Below are positions 34,131 to 43,158 of a DNA stretch of 64,000 nt, one piece after another. The DNA is taken from assembly GCF_000374525.1 (NCBI RefSeq), contig NZ_KB894573.1, positions 15,745 to 79,744 of the forward strand, read 5' to 3'. The DNA is from Amorphus coralli DSM 19760. Lineage in GTDB: Bacteria; Pseudomonadota; Alphaproteobacteria; Rhizobiales; Amorphaceae. The first letter of the stretch is position 1. The number at the start of each line of letters is the position of its first letter. The notes under the pieces were generated by a model that saw only the letters and a program-made list of their open reading frames with translations, did not search any database and was not told the DNA's origin. A program made the position numbers and the translations under genes.

Positions 34131-35377
34131 GCATGAGCGATCACGGCCCCTCCCCGAAGCGCCGCAATCCCGTCCTGCCGCCCCGGCGCCCGACGCTGCC
34201 GCCCGTGGCCCGCACGCGGCACGCCCTCGGCCTCAGCGCGGCCGCCGCCATCGGCGAGTTCGCCCTGCAGGAGTGCCGCGAGTGCGGTGCCGTCCAGTAT
34301 CCGCCGCGCGAGGCGTGCCGCTCCTGCCTGTCCGACATGCTGACCTGGCGACCGGACAACGGTGCCGGAACGCTGCTCGCCAGCACTGTGGTGCGCCGCC
34401 CCTACGAACTCTATTTCCGCGAGCACGCGCCCTGGCCGACCGGCCTCGTCCGCCTCGACTGCGGCGTCAGCGTCGTCGCCTTTCTTCATCGCGCCTGCCC
34501 GGAAGCCGAGGGCCGGGTTCGGGTGCGCGCGTATCTGGACAGGGCGGGACGCGCCGTCCTCGTCGCCCTTCCCGAACAGGAGGTTCCCGACATGAGCGAA
34601 GATCCACTCCTGAAAGCCTTCGGCAACGCACCGAAGGGACGCAACGTTCTTGTGACGGACGGCCGTTCGGACCTTGGCCAGGCGATGGCGCTGGCCGCGC
34701 TGAAGGCCGGCGCGGAGACCGTCTGGGTCGGCGTCAGCGACCCGTGGAAGGCGCCCCCCGGCTTCAAGGCGCTCGAGGAGACGCCGGGCATCACCGTGCT
34801 GTCCCTCGACGTGACGGAGGGCCAGTCGGTGGAAACACTCGCCGGCCAGATCGGCGGCAAGGTCGACATCCTGATCAACACGGCAGAGTTCCACCGCACC
34901 CATTCCGCCCTCTCGCGCCGCGGCGTGGAAACGGCGCGCGCCGAGATGGACGTGAACTATTTCGGCCTTCTGCGGCTTGGCCAGGCGTTCGGGCCGGCGA
35001 TGTGTTCGCGCGCCGCGGAAAAGCCGAAGAACGCGGTCGCCTGGGTGAACGTGCTGTCGGTCTTCGCGCTCGCCAACTATCCCCAGCAGGGTACCTTCTC
35101 CGCGTCCAAGGCAGCCGCCCTGTCGCTCGCCCAATGCCTGCGCGCCGAGTTCCGGTCTTCCGGCCTGCGCGTTCTCAACGTGTTTCCCGGCCCGGTCGAC
35201 GAGGACTGGAACCAGCTGGAGCTGCCGCCGAAGCTCGCCCCCGCCAAGCTGGCGTCGGCCATCGTCCGGGCGCTGGAGGACGGTATCGAGGACCTTTATC
35301 CCGATCCGATCGCCCGGGACTGGCACGAACGCTGGCGGGCCGACCCGAAGGTGCTCGAAATGGAACTCACGGCATGA
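34127..35377 (+). CDS. DUF35 (zinc ribbon + OB-fold) fused to a degenerate SDR domain
   Basis: A 416-residue fusion. After a Pro/Arg-rich lead, residues 50-67 form a zinc ribbon (Cys 50, 53, 64, 67). An OB-fold follows to about 150, together the DUF35 acyl-CoA-associated module. Residues about 170-410 are an SDR fold, but the cofactor loop is TDGRSDLG instead of TGxxxGIG. The catalytic Tyr is Phe (FSASK, F324/K328), though Asn277 and Ser311 are kept. The SDR half may be non-catalytic or have a changed reaction. The DUF35 half should bind the thiolase-like partner encoded just upstream (ATGA overlap). Confidence 0.88.
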   Translation: MSMSDHGPSPKRRNPVLPPRRPTLPPVARTRHALGLSAAAAIGEFALQECRECGAVQYPPREACRSCLSDMLTWRPDNGAGTLLASTVVRRPYELYFREHAPWPTGLVRLDCGVSVVAFLHRACPEAEGRVRVRAYLDRAGRAVLVALPEQEVPDMSEDPLLKAFGNAPKGRNVLVTDGRSDLGQAMALAALKAGAETVWVGVSDPWKAPPGFKALEETPGITVLSLDVTEGQSVETLAGQIGGKVDILINTAEFHRTHSALSRRGVETARAEMDVNYFGLLRLGQAFGPAMCSRAAEKPKNAVAWVNVLSVFALANYPQQGTFSASKAAALSLAQCLRAEFRSSGLRVLNVFPGPVDEDWNQLELPPKLAPAKLASAIVRALEDGIEDLYPDPIARDWHERWRADPKVLEMELTA

Positions 35378-36183
35378 ATGCGCCCGCCGACAGCACCCTC
35401 GCCGGCCTCGTTGCCGACCTCGCCTGCGGACGGGTCGAGGTGGTCGACCTGACCCACACCCTGTCACCGGACTTTCCGCAGATCGTGCTGCCGCCGGAGT
35501 TCGGCCAGTGCGCGCCGTTCCGCATCGAGGAGATCTCCCGCTACGACGAGCGCGGCGCCTCCTGGTACTGGAACAACTTCTCCTGCGGCGAGCACACGGG
35601 CACCCATTTCGATGCCCCGATCCACTGGGTGTCCGGCCGCAACCTGCCCAACAACACCACCGACACCGTCCCGGTGGAGAATTTCGTCGGGCCGGTCTGC
35701 GTCATCGACTGCGTAGCGGAGACCGAGGCGGACGACGATTTCCTGCTGACGGTCGACTTCGTGAAGCGCTGGGAGGCCGAGCACGGGACCATCCCACCGC
35801 GCGCCTGGGTGCTGATGCGCACCGACTGGTCGAAGCGCGGCGACCCGGCCGCCTTCCAGAACTATGACGAGGTGGGGCAGCATTCGCCGGGGCCGGATCC
35901 CGACTGCGTGCGCTTCCTGGTGGACGAGCGCGACATCACCGGCTTCGGAACCGAGACCATCGGCACCGACGCCGGCCAGGCCGCCCATCTCAAGCCGCCC
36001 TACCCGGCGCACTTCTACCTGCACGCCGCCAACCGCTACGGGCTGCAGTGTCTGAGGAACCTCGACCAGCTTCCGGCCACCGGCGCGGTGCTGATCTGCC
36101 CACCGCTGAAGATCCGCAAGGGCAGTGGCAGCCCGTTGCGGGTTCTAGCGCTGGTGCCCCGGCCCGAGGTCACGGACGCATAG
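35374..36183 (+). CDS. Cyclase / kynurenine formamidase-like metal hydrolase
   Basis: A 269-residue member of the cyclase (PF04199) family, which includes kynurenine formamidase, isatin hydrolase and polyketide cyclases. VDLTHTLSPDFP begins the domain and EHTGTHFDAPIHW is the HxGTHxDxPxH metal motif. WVLMRTDWSKR and the late GTDAGQAAH add further conserved residues. It probably hydrolyses a ring amide, lactone or ester. Its ATG overlaps the stop of the DUF35-SDR gene, so it belongs to the ligase operon and may open a ring before or after CoA activation. Confidence 0.9.
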   Translation: MNAPADSTLAGLVADLACGRVEVVDLTHTLSPDFPQIVLPPEFGQCAPFRIEEISRYDERGASWYWNNFSCGEHTGTHFDAPIHWVSGRNLPNNTTDTVPVENFVGPVCVIDCVAETEADDDFLLTVDFVKRWEAEHGTIPPRAWVLMRTDWSKRGDPAAFQNYDEVGQHSPGPDPDCVRFLVDERDITGFGTETIGTDAGQAAHLKPPYPAHFYLHAANRYGLQCLRNLDQLPATGAVLICPPLKIRKGSGSPLRVLALVPRPEVTDA

Positions 36184-36330
36184 TTCGAACGCACAGGCGC
36201 CTGAAACAGCCGAAAGATGCAAGGAAAGCTGCGGCGAGCGGGCTTTTCCCCTGACGAGCGGCTCGACGCGGGAGCCCGGCGGTTTCGGCGTTCGGAGGAA
36301 CGGCTTGATCTGCCCGGCACCCAGCGCGGC

Positions 36331-36855
36331 CTACATGCTCTCGATGAGCAGCAGGTTGTTGCGCGCCGTGACGTTGTCGGGCTCGGCGGCCAGGGCGCGC
36401 CGCGTGTAGGCTTCCGCCTCCTTGGCCTCGCCGCGCAGGAAGTACGAAAACCCGCGGTTGTTCAGGTAGGTCGGCGTCGAGCCGATGATCGGTGCCAGCT
36501 CAGAATAGAGCCTGTCCGACTGGTCGAAGCGACGCAGCCCGTCATAGGCGGCGGCGAGACCCAGCCTGGCCGTGATGCTGTCCGGACGCAGGTCAACCGC
36601 CCGCTGATAGGCGACCTGGGCATTGCCCGAATTGCCGTCCGCCAGCGCGAGCTGACCGCGCTGCATGCTCTCCTCGAAGTCCGTGGCCGACGAAGCCGCA
36701 GGGATCGTGCGGGCCTGCAACTCGCCGTGGGCAAGGTCGGAGGCCTGACAGCCGGCGAGCCCCGCCACCACCGCCGCGACCGCCAGCGCGCGCGCTGCAC
36801 GCAGCAAGTCGTCCGGATAGCCGGAGACGCGGGGGATGCCGGCACGGTTCGTCAC
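36331..36855 (-). CDS. tadD: Tad pilus assembly lipoprotein TadD (TPR)
   Basis: A 174-residue lipoprotein with a lipobox (VAGLAGC, Cys near residue 36) and three tetratricopeptide-like repeats: FEESMQRGQLALADGNSGNAQVAYQRA, SITARLGLAAAYDGLRRFDQSDRLY and TYLNNRGFSYFLRGEAKEAEAY, each given here by its span (residues about 59-85, 93-117, 128-149). TadD-type proteins help assemble the outer-membrane secretin. It starts with GTG, 8 bp after tadC, and is the last gene of the Tad run. It ends convergently with the cyclase gene, 147 bp away. Confidence 0.88.
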   Translation of the reverse strand: MTNRAGIPRVSGYPDDLLRAARALAVAAVVAGLAGCQASDLAHGELQARTIPAASSATDFEESMQRGQLALADGNSGNAQVAYQRAVDLRPDSITARLGLAAAYDGLRRFDQSDRLYSELAPIIGSTPTYLNNRGFSYFLRGEAKEAEAYTRRALAAEPDNVTARNNLLLIESM

Positions 36856-36863
36856 GCGGGGTC

Positions 36864-37760
36864 CTAACGTTGGGACAAGGTGGTCAGGATGCGCACCACC
36901 AGCGGCGCGAGCAGCACCACCAACAGCACGGGAAAGATGAACAGGCCGGTGGGCAACACGATCTTCACCGGCAGCGCGTTGGCGCGCTCTTCCGCTGCCA
37001 GAAGCCGGTCCTTGCGCAGACCGTGCGAGAAGCTGCGCAGCGTCGCGACCACGTCGGAGCCCCAGGTCTGCGACTGGCGGAAGAGGGCCACAAGCGCCAG
37101 AAGTTCTTCCAGCTCCGTGCGCCGGGCAAACCGCTCCAGCGCCTCGTGCAGTGCCACCCCGGCCTCCACCTCCAGTACCAGCACCTCAAGATGCATGCCC
37201 AGCAGCGGATGGAAATCGGCGAACTCCCGGGCGATACGCCGGAAGGCGGCCGGAACGCTCTGGCCGGCATCGACGCAGACCACGATCATCTCGATGAGAT
37301 CCGGCAGCATGCGACGATAGTCGCGCCTGTGGGTCCGGACCCGCTGGAGAAGGATCACGCGCGGCAGGAGGCCCGCGACGGCCGCGGCGAGGACAACGGC
37401 CACCAGCGTGGATGACGCGTCCGGCGCGCGTCCCGTCGCGAGCTGTGCCGCAAGCGCGATGCCGCCCGCCGCAACCGCGGCGACGACGCTGGCCAGCACG
37501 AAGGTTGGTCGTTGGGGGGTCCACGGCCAGTGCGCATCAAGCAGCAGGTGGGTCAGTGACCCGTCCGGGGCCTCCTGAAAGGCCAGCCGGAACGCGTCGA
37601 CCTCGCGCCGACGCACGTCACCGGCGAGCTCGGGCGCCTCGCCGGGGTCGGGAGCGAGCCGGCGCGACAGCACGGAGCGTTCCCGCCGCAGCTGCCACAC
37701 AAGAAAGACGGCTCCGGCAAGGAGCCCGAGAAGGGCAATGTCTACGAGCACTGTCCGCAT
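36864..37760 (-). CDS. tadC: Tad pilus inner-membrane platform protein TadC
   Basis: A 298-residue type II secretion F-domain protein. It has an N-terminal membrane anchor (residues 5-21), two central helices (about 85-130), the T2SSF domain (ILLQRVRTHRRDYRRMLPDLIEMIVVCVDAGQS, about residues 137-169), and a C-terminal membrane segment (KIVLPTGLFIFPVLLVVLL). With TadB it forms the platform that couples the CpaF ATPase to pilus extension. It starts with ATG 10 bp after tadB. Confidence 0.93.
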   Translation of the reverse strand: MRTVLVDIALLGLLAGAVFLVWQLRRERSVLSRRLAPDPGEAPELAGDVRRREVDAFRLAFQEAPDGSLTHLLLDAHWPWTPQRPTFVLASVVAAVAAGGIALAAQLATGRAPDASSTLVAVVLAAAVAGLLPRVILLQRVRTHRRDYRRMLPDLIEMIVVCVDAGQSVPAAFRRIAREFADFHPLLGMHLEVLVLEVEAGVALHEALERFARRTELEELLALVALFRQSQTWGSDVVATLRSFSHGLRKDRLLAAEERANALPVKIVLPTGLFIFPVLLVVLLAPLVVRILTTLSQR

Positions 37761-37770
37761 CGCCGCCGCC

Positions 37771-38733
37771 TCAGGCCTCGAGATCGACGAGCCGGCGAAC
37801 GGCGAGGTAGCCGCCCGTCATCATCAGCACGCAGAACACCAGAAGCCCCCAGAACAGGCGGGATTCCACCAGCGGCGTGAAGAAGTCCGGCGACAAGATC
37901 TGCATCAGCACGGCCACGATGACCGGAAGCAACAGCAGCGCCCGCGCGGTGAGCTTTCCCTCGGCGGTGAGGGCCCGGACCCGCTTACGAAACCAGATGC
38001 TCTCGCGAATGCTCTGGGCGAGCGTGCGCAGCGTCTCCACGATGTTGCCGCCCGCCTCCGCCTGGACGCTGACGGCCACCGCCAGATAGCGCACTTCTGC
38101 GCACGGCATGCGCTTGTAGAGACGTTCGATGGCATCGGCCAGCGGCAGACCCAGCTTCACTTGCCGCGAGAGCTCGCGGAACTCGCCCGCAGCAGGTTCG
38201 GCAAGTTCGGCCGCCGCCATTTCCAGGCCCGAACTCGGCGGATGCCCGGCGCGCAGCGCGCGCACGACGACACCGAGCGCCTCTGGCAACTGTTCGACGA
38301 ACCGCGCCAGCCGCCTCTCCCGCGCCCGACGAAGGAGCCCGGAAACCAGCGCGATCGTGGCGAGCGGTGCGGCAGCCACCTGGACCGGGAGCGGGAATCC
38401 GAGGCGCCCGATGACCAGGGCCAGGAAGAGCCCGGCAAGGGCGGACAGGCCAACCAGCATCGGCAGGCGCATCGACAAACCGCTTTCCCGGTGGAGGGTT
38501 CGCAGGCCAGGCGGCGCCAGCGGCATCGGATCGGCCGGCTCTTCGGGATCGTCGCCACTCACCCCCTTCGCTGCGGCCTGTCCCGGCCCCGGCGCGAGCC
38601 CGCCGACCAGCCGACGCTGCAGCGTCGCACGCCGCAGACGCACAACCTGCAGTGCGTCCCACAGAAGCAGCAGCATGACCGCGGCGATGACGACGGTTGC
38701 GAGGCGCGCTAGGAGCGGCAGGTCGATGCTCAT
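37771..38733 (-). CDS. tadB: Tad pilus inner-membrane platform protein TadB
   Basis: A 320-residue T2SSF-domain protein. It has an N-terminal helix (residues 10-27), two hydrophobic helices around 90-130, and the domain with RFVEQLPEALGVVVRALRAGHP and ERLYKRMPCAEVRYLAVAVSVQAEAGGNIVETLRTLA (given by position about 145-235). Two C-terminal membrane helices follow. The ATG at 38733 overlaps the cpaF stop (38730-38733). The frame upstream of it is a shadow of cpaF. Confidence 0.93.
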   Translation of the reverse strand: MSIDLPLLARLATVVIAAVMLLLLWDALQVVRLRRATLQRRLVGGLAPGPGQAAAKGVSGDDPEEPADPMPLAPPGLRTLHRESGLSMRLPMLVGLSALAGLFLALVIGRLGFPLPVQVAAAPLATIALVSGLLRRARERRLARFVEQLPEALGVVVRALRAGHPPSSGLEMAAAELAEPAAGEFRELSRQVKLGLPLADAIERLYKRMPCAEVRYLAVAVSVQAEAGGNIVETLRTLAQSIRESIWFRKRVRALTAEGKLTARALLLLPVIVAVLMQILSPDFFTPLVESRLFWGLLVFCVLMMTGGYLAVRRLVDLEA

Positions 38734-40139
38734 GCGCGCGGCGCCCCCCCGACATGCGTGGCGAGCGCCATGGCCTCGGCCCCGTGGACCCGAGCCGCAA
38801 AGCGCGGGCGAACGCCCACCCCGGTGAATCGGCCCAAGACGCGGCCTTCCTCGTCTGCCCCCTGCTCGCGGAAGCGGAAGAGCTCGACCAGGCGAATCTC
38901 GCCGTCGCACATCCCGTCGACCTCTGCGATTGCGGTGATTCGGCGGCTGCCGTCGTGGAAGCGCGCGATCTGCACGATCAGATGAACCGCGGAGGCGACC
39001 TGCGCACGGATGCTTGACGTCGACATCGGAATGCCGGCCATGCCGAGCATCTGCTCGATGCGGGCCAGCGTATCGCGCGGGCTGTTGGCATGAACCGTGG
39101 TCATCGAGCCCTCGTGACCCGTGTTCATCGCCTGCATCATGTCGAAGGCTTCCTCGCCGCGAACCTCGCCGACGATGATCCTGTCGGGCCGCATGCGCAG
39201 GGCGTTGCGCAGGAGGTCGCGCTGGCGCACCTCGCCCCGCCCCTCGACGTTGGGCGCGCGCGTCTCCAGCCGCACGACGTGGGGCTGCTGGAGTTGCAGT
39301 TCCGCCGCGTCCTCGATGGTGATCAGCCGTTCGTCGCTGCGGATTTCCGCCGACAGGGCGTTCAGGAGCGTCGTCTTGCCGGAGCCGGTACCGCCCGCGA
39401 TCACGATGGAGACCCGGGACCGCACCGCAATCGCGAGGACGTCGGCCATGGCACGGCTCAACGCGCCGGCGTCGACGAGATCGTCGAGCGAGAGCTTGCG
39501 GCGGGAGAACTTGCGGATGGAGACCAGAGGCCCGTCGAGCGCCAGCGGCGGAATGGCGGCATTGAAGCGCGAACCATCGGGCAGCCGCGCGTCGGCCATC
39601 GGGTTCTGCTCGTCGATCCGACGCCCCACCCGGCCGACGATCTTGTGAATGATCTGCATCAGGTGGGCTTCGCTGTCGAAGCGGACGGTGCTGCGCTCCA
39701 GCCGACCATCTCGTTCCACGAAGATCGTGCGATGGCCGTTGATGAGAATGTCGGAAATCGTCTCGTCCTCGAGCAGCGGCTCCAGCGGACCGAACCCGGT
39801 TAGTTCGTCGGTCACAGACGTCACCAGCGCGTCGAGCTCGGACGCTGTCAGCGCGTGCCCGCCGAGACGCAGGAATTCCCGGACCAGCGGCTCCACCGCG
39901 CGGCGAAGGGCCAGCCGGTCGCCACCCTGCACGAGGCTCAATGGCAGCCGGTTGATGAGGAAATGATGCGCTTCGACGCGGAGCGCCCGCTCGTCACCCG
40001 GGGGTACTGCCGCCTGGCCGTGGTCGGCTCCGTTGCCTGGACCGGCATAGCGTCCGCCAATCGCTGGACCGCCCGGCTCCCGGTCCGCCTGAACGGAGGG
40101 CGCAGTCGTCTGGCGGGCAAGGGTGAAGCGGCTCGTCAC
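38730..40139 (-). CDS. cpaF: Tad pilus assembly ATPase CpaF (TadA)
   Basis: A 469-residue secretion ATPase of the CpaF/VirB11 type that powers Flp pilus assembly in the cytoplasm. It has Walker A GGTGSGKTT, an Asp box (LITIEDAAEL), Walker B (RIIVGEVRGEEA) and the His box (GHEGSMTTVHANS). The N-terminal 100 residues are variable and Gly/Pro-rich. The start is a GTG whose GTGA overlaps the cpaE stop (40136-40139), showing tight coupling within the Tad operon. Confidence 0.95.
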   Translation of the reverse strand: MTSRFTLARQTTAPSVQADREPGGPAIGGRYAGPGNGADHGQAAVPPGDERALRVEAHHFLINRLPLSLVQGGDRLALRRAVEPLVREFLRLGGHALTASELDALVTSVTDELTGFGPLEPLLEDETISDILINGHRTIFVERDGRLERSTVRFDSEAHLMQIIHKIVGRVGRRIDEQNPMADARLPDGSRFNAAIPPLALDGPLVSIRKFSRRKLSLDDLVDAGALSRAMADVLAIAVRSRVSIVIAGGTGSGKTTLLNALSAEIRSDERLITIEDAAELQLQQPHVVRLETRAPNVEGRGEVRQRDLLRNALRMRPDRIIVGEVRGEEAFDMMQAMNTGHEGSMTTVHANSPRDTLARIEQMLGMAGIPMSTSSIRAQVASAVHLIVQIARFHDGSRRITAIAEVDGMCDGEIRLVELFRFREQGADEEGRVLGRFTGVGVRPRFAARVHGAEAMALATHVGGAPRA

Positions 40140-41281
40140 CCGTCGAGCTCCCGAATGAGACGGGCGAGATCACCGACCGCGCCCCGCTGGCGCACGTCCT
40201 GCGGAAACAGGCCGAGATTGCCCGCCTCGTCGAAGGTATGGACGTCCTCGCGGATGGTCTCGAAGCGGATCTCGCCGAGAGCCTGGCCGATGGCCTCGCG
40301 GTCGAGGGAGGAGTCCCGCCAGCCCTTGCGCACTCGGTTGATGACGACGTGGATGCGGGCGGCGTCGATGCCCTGGTCCAGGAGGCTGTCGCGGCGCGCC
40401 CGGACCAGCCGCAGGCACGGCACGGACGGCCGCCCCACCAGGACGATGTCGTCGGCCGAGGCAAACAGGGTGTCGGCCCAGCGCTCAGGCCGCGCCGGCA
40501 GATCGAGGATCAGATGGGCATGGCGGGGTTCCAAGAGTTCCAGTGTGCGGTAGACGAGATGCGGCACCCGATGATCGGCCGCGCGTGCCGGATCGCCGAA
40601 GGAGAACAGGCGCACGCCCTGGTAGATCGGCAGGAGCTGCTCCAGATACTCGCTGTCCAGGCGATCGGCCGCCTCCAGCAGGTCGCCGAGCCCGCCGGTC
40701 GGAGGCAGATCCAGACTGAGCGCCGCCGCGCCGGTGTGCAGGTCGAGATCGACAAGGGCGACGTCGGTCTCCGTCAGGGCCGCCCGGTCGGCGTGCTCGG
40801 CGGCGATCGCCAGCGCCAGACTTGTCGCGCCGACACCGCCCGCCACGCCGTGCAGGACGGTGATGCGACACTGATGATCCGACGGTCCGGCCGCCAGGCG
40901 CTCGAGCGCCTCGGCCAGCGCCTGCGGGTTCACTGGCTTGTGGACCAGGTCCAGCGCGTTGACCCGCACCGCGAAGCGGGCGGCATGCGCGGAGCCCTCC
41001 CTTGCGATCACGATCACGGCCCCCGGCTGGCCGGACCGCGCCAGTCGCTTCAGAAGCCGGTCGCGCAACTCCGTCTCTTCGGGTCCATCGACGAGGACCA
41101 GATCCGGCACGAGCGCCCGAGCCTGTGCAACGAAGTCTTCGGCCTTCATGATGGCGGGATCGGGGTAGCCGGCGCCGGCAAGCGGCGCGCGCAAAGCGGC
41201 GATGCAATCTGCGTCGTCGCTGACGATGACGCAGCGCGCGGTGGTCGTTTCGGATGGCTGGGCCTGACGCTTGCCGAACAT
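40136..41281 (-). CDS. cpaE: Tad pilus localisation protein CpaE (TadZ)
   Basis: A 381-residue protein with an N-terminal degenerate receiver-like domain (residues 15-125) and a C-terminal MinD/ParA-like ATPase. The ATP site reads GVAGGVGATSLAL where many members have KGGVG, and VALVDLDLHTGAAALSLD follows. CpaE places the pilus machinery at the cell pole. The ATG at 41281 (MFGKRQAQP) was chosen because the longer frame above it lies inside the cpaD-like gene. It sits 1 bp from that gene. Confidence 0.9.
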   Translation of the reverse strand: MFGKRQAQPSETTTARCVIVSDDADCIAALRAPLAGAGYPDPAIMKAEDFVAQARALVPDLVLVDGPEETELRDRLLKRLARSGQPGAVIVIAREGSAHAARFAVRVNALDLVHKPVNPQALAEALERLAAGPSDHQCRITVLHGVAGGVGATSLALAIAAEHADRAALTETDVALVDLDLHTGAAALSLDLPPTGGLGDLLEAADRLDSEYLEQLLPIYQGVRLFSFGDPARAADHRVPHLVYRTLELLEPRHAHLILDLPARPERWADTLFASADDIVLVGRPSVPCLRLVRARRDSLLDQGIDAARIHVVINRVRKGWRDSSLDREAIGQALGEIRFETIREDVHTFDEAGNLGLFPQDVRQRGAVGDLARLIRELDG

Positions 41282-41282
41282 G

Positions 41283-41642
41283 TCAGGGCACCAGCGCACC
41301 ATCGAGAGTCTGGTCCGTGAAGGCCTCGGCCGATTGCACCAGGTCCTCGGCCGTGCGCACCGACGCCACGTCAGCCCGACGGGTGCGGTCGACGGCGATG
41401 CGCCGGGCGAGACGCGCACCGTCGGTGGAGAAACGCACCTGGTCCGCGCGCGGGTGTCGCGGATCAACCGCCATGATCGCGATGTTGGCGTTCTGCGCAT
41501 CGCCCGCCCATGACACCACCGCATCCTGATGGTCGAGATACGGGCTGCAGGCCGCGCAGGCGACGAGAAGCGGAAGCGCCAATGCGGCGACCGGCCAGCG
41601 CAAGCGGACCTCTGTCGCGGCCTTCTTGAGGCTGATCCACAC
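41283..41642 (-). CDS. Short CpaD-like pilus lipoprotein
   Basis: A 119-residue lipoprotein with signal and lipobox (ALALPLLVACAAC) followed by SPYLDHQDAVVSWAGDAQNANIAIMAVDP. That stretch matches the conserved core of CpaD (aGdAxxxNxAxxxxDP). It is about half the usual CpaD length, with only one core domain. The GTG at 41642 was chosen because it directly follows the cpaC stop (41645-41647) in the place where cpaD normally sits. A longer open frame to 41918 is a shadow of cpaC. Confidence 0.75.
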   Translation of the reverse strand: MWISLKKAATEVRLRWPVAALALPLLVACAACSPYLDHQDAVVSWAGDAQNANIAIMAVDPRHPRADQVRFSTDGARLARRIAVDRTRRADVASVRTAEDLVQSAEAFTDQTLDGALVP

Positions 41643-41644
41643 GG

Positions 41645-43102
41645 TCAGTTCGCCGGAATGATGTGGCCCACCGGACCGGTGATGCCACGGCTGCGCGCCA
41701 GCTGCCGGATGGGTATGGACTGGGTTTCCAGCTCGCCCATCAGGAAGAATTCCGGATCGTTGGACGGCACCGACGAGGTCAGCGGGTCCTTCAGGGGCGT
41801 TCCGGGCGCCGCCGGCTGCACGATGGTCGGCGTCACGATGACCACCAGGTCGGTCTGACGCTTGGCGAAGGACTGGGAACGGAACAGCGTGCCGAGCACC
41901 GGCACCTGGCCGATCCACGGTATAGCGCGCTGATCCTTTTCCGAGATTTCCTGAAGCAGTCCGGAAATGGCGAAGCTCTGGCCGTCGCGCAGCTCCACCA
42001 TCGTCTCCGTGCGGCGGGTGGAGAGACCGGGAACGCCGTCGACGGACACCGTCCGATCGATCTGGCTGACCTCCGGCGCGAGCTCCAGATTGATCAATCC
42101 GTCGCCGAGCACGATCGGGGTGAAGGTCAGCCGCACACCGAACTCGCGAAACTGGACGGTGACCTCGCCGTCGCTGCCCCGGACGGGGATCGGAAACTCG
42201 CCGCCAGCCAGGAAACTCGCTTCCGAGCCCGACATGGCAACCAGGTTCGGCTCGGCGAGCGCCCGTCCCAGCCCGTTCTGCTCCAGTGCACGGATATAAA
42301 GATCCACGTCCAGGCTGCCGGAAATGACCTGGGCAGCGAGCGTGGCGAAGGCCGCGTTTCCGGTGAGCGGAAACTGGAAGGAGCCCGCCCCGGTGCCCGC
42401 ATCGGACACCCCGCCGAAGCCGACATCGCCAGTATAAAGGCCCCGGCCGGTGGTGTTGGGGTCGGTGATGGCCAGATTGACGCCCAGCTCGCGCCCCGCG
42501 TTGCGCGTCACCTCGACGAAGCGGACCTTCAACAGCACCTGCTGGCTGTCTTCCACCGACAGCGCGTTGATGAAATCGGCGCTGCCGACATATTGGCGCG
42601 CCAGATCGAGGACGCCGGCGAGCGTCTGGCCGTTGTCGACCCGCCCGCCGAGCCGCAGCCGGCCATTCACGGTGTTCACGTTCACCTTGGCCGAGGGGTA
42701 GTTGGCACGGATAGCCTGGGTCAGGTCCCGGACATCGATCCCCACCTCGACCTGCAGCACTCCGAGCGGAATCCGGTCGCCGTCATAGAGCGTCACGGTG
42801 GTGCGACCGGCCGCCTTGCCGACGAGGTAGAGGCTGCGGGTGGTCAGCGGCGCCACGTCCGCCACCGACGGATCGGCAACGCGAATGTCGCCGAGGACAC
42901 CGGGCGCGTTGACGGTGGCCGCCTGGCCGGCCGGGATCCGGATCTGCCGGGCCGTTCCCCGGGGCAGATCCACCGTATAGCCGGACTGCGCCAAGGCCGG
43001 AACGGCGTCACCCGCCACACAAAGCAGGAGGGCCAGCGCAAGCCCCCGAACGGGTCCGAGAGCGCCCTGCAGGGTCCGGCTTCGGCGACCTTCAAACCTC
43101 AC
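41645..43102 (-). CDS. cpaC: Tad pilus outer-membrane secretin CpaC (RcpA)
   Basis: A 485-residue secretin. After a signal peptide (cleavage after PALAQ), the pilus-specific N0 domain (residues about 45-125: GTARQIRIPAGQAATV, IRVADPSVADVAPLTTRSLYLVGKAAGRTTV by position) is followed by a BON-like region. The secretin domain contains NLVAMSGSEASFLAGGEFPIPV, VRLTFTPIVL and VPVLGTLFRSQ. It forms the outer-membrane channel for Flp pili. A GTG at 43102 with GAGG 6 bp upstream was chosen; a TTG at 43114 is the other option. Confidence 0.94.
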   Translation of the reverse strand: MRFEGRRSRTLQGALGPVRGLALALLLCVAGDAVPALAQSGYTVDLPRGTARQIRIPAGQAATVNAPGVLGDIRVADPSVADVAPLTTRSLYLVGKAAGRTTVTLYDGDRIPLGVLQVEVGIDVRDLTQAIRANYPSAKVNVNTVNGRLRLGGRVDNGQTLAGVLDLARQYVGSADFINALSVEDSQQVLLKVRFVEVTRNAGRELGVNLAITDPNTTGRGLYTGDVGFGGVSDAGTGAGSFQFPLTGNAAFATLAAQVISGSLDVDLYIRALEQNGLGRALAEPNLVAMSGSEASFLAGGEFPIPVRGSDGEVTVQFREFGVRLTFTPIVLGDGLINLELAPEVSQIDRTVSVDGVPGLSTRRTETMVELRDGQSFAISGLLQEISEKDQRAIPWIGQVPVLGTLFRSQSFAKRQTDLVVIVTPTIVQPAAPGTPLKDPLTSSVPSNDPEFFLMGELETQSIPIRQLARSRGITGPVGHIIPAN

Positions 43103-43158
43103 GCGATACCTCAACTCGATCTCTGGATGAGCCGGCCCGCCCGGCTGGAAAGCGACCG

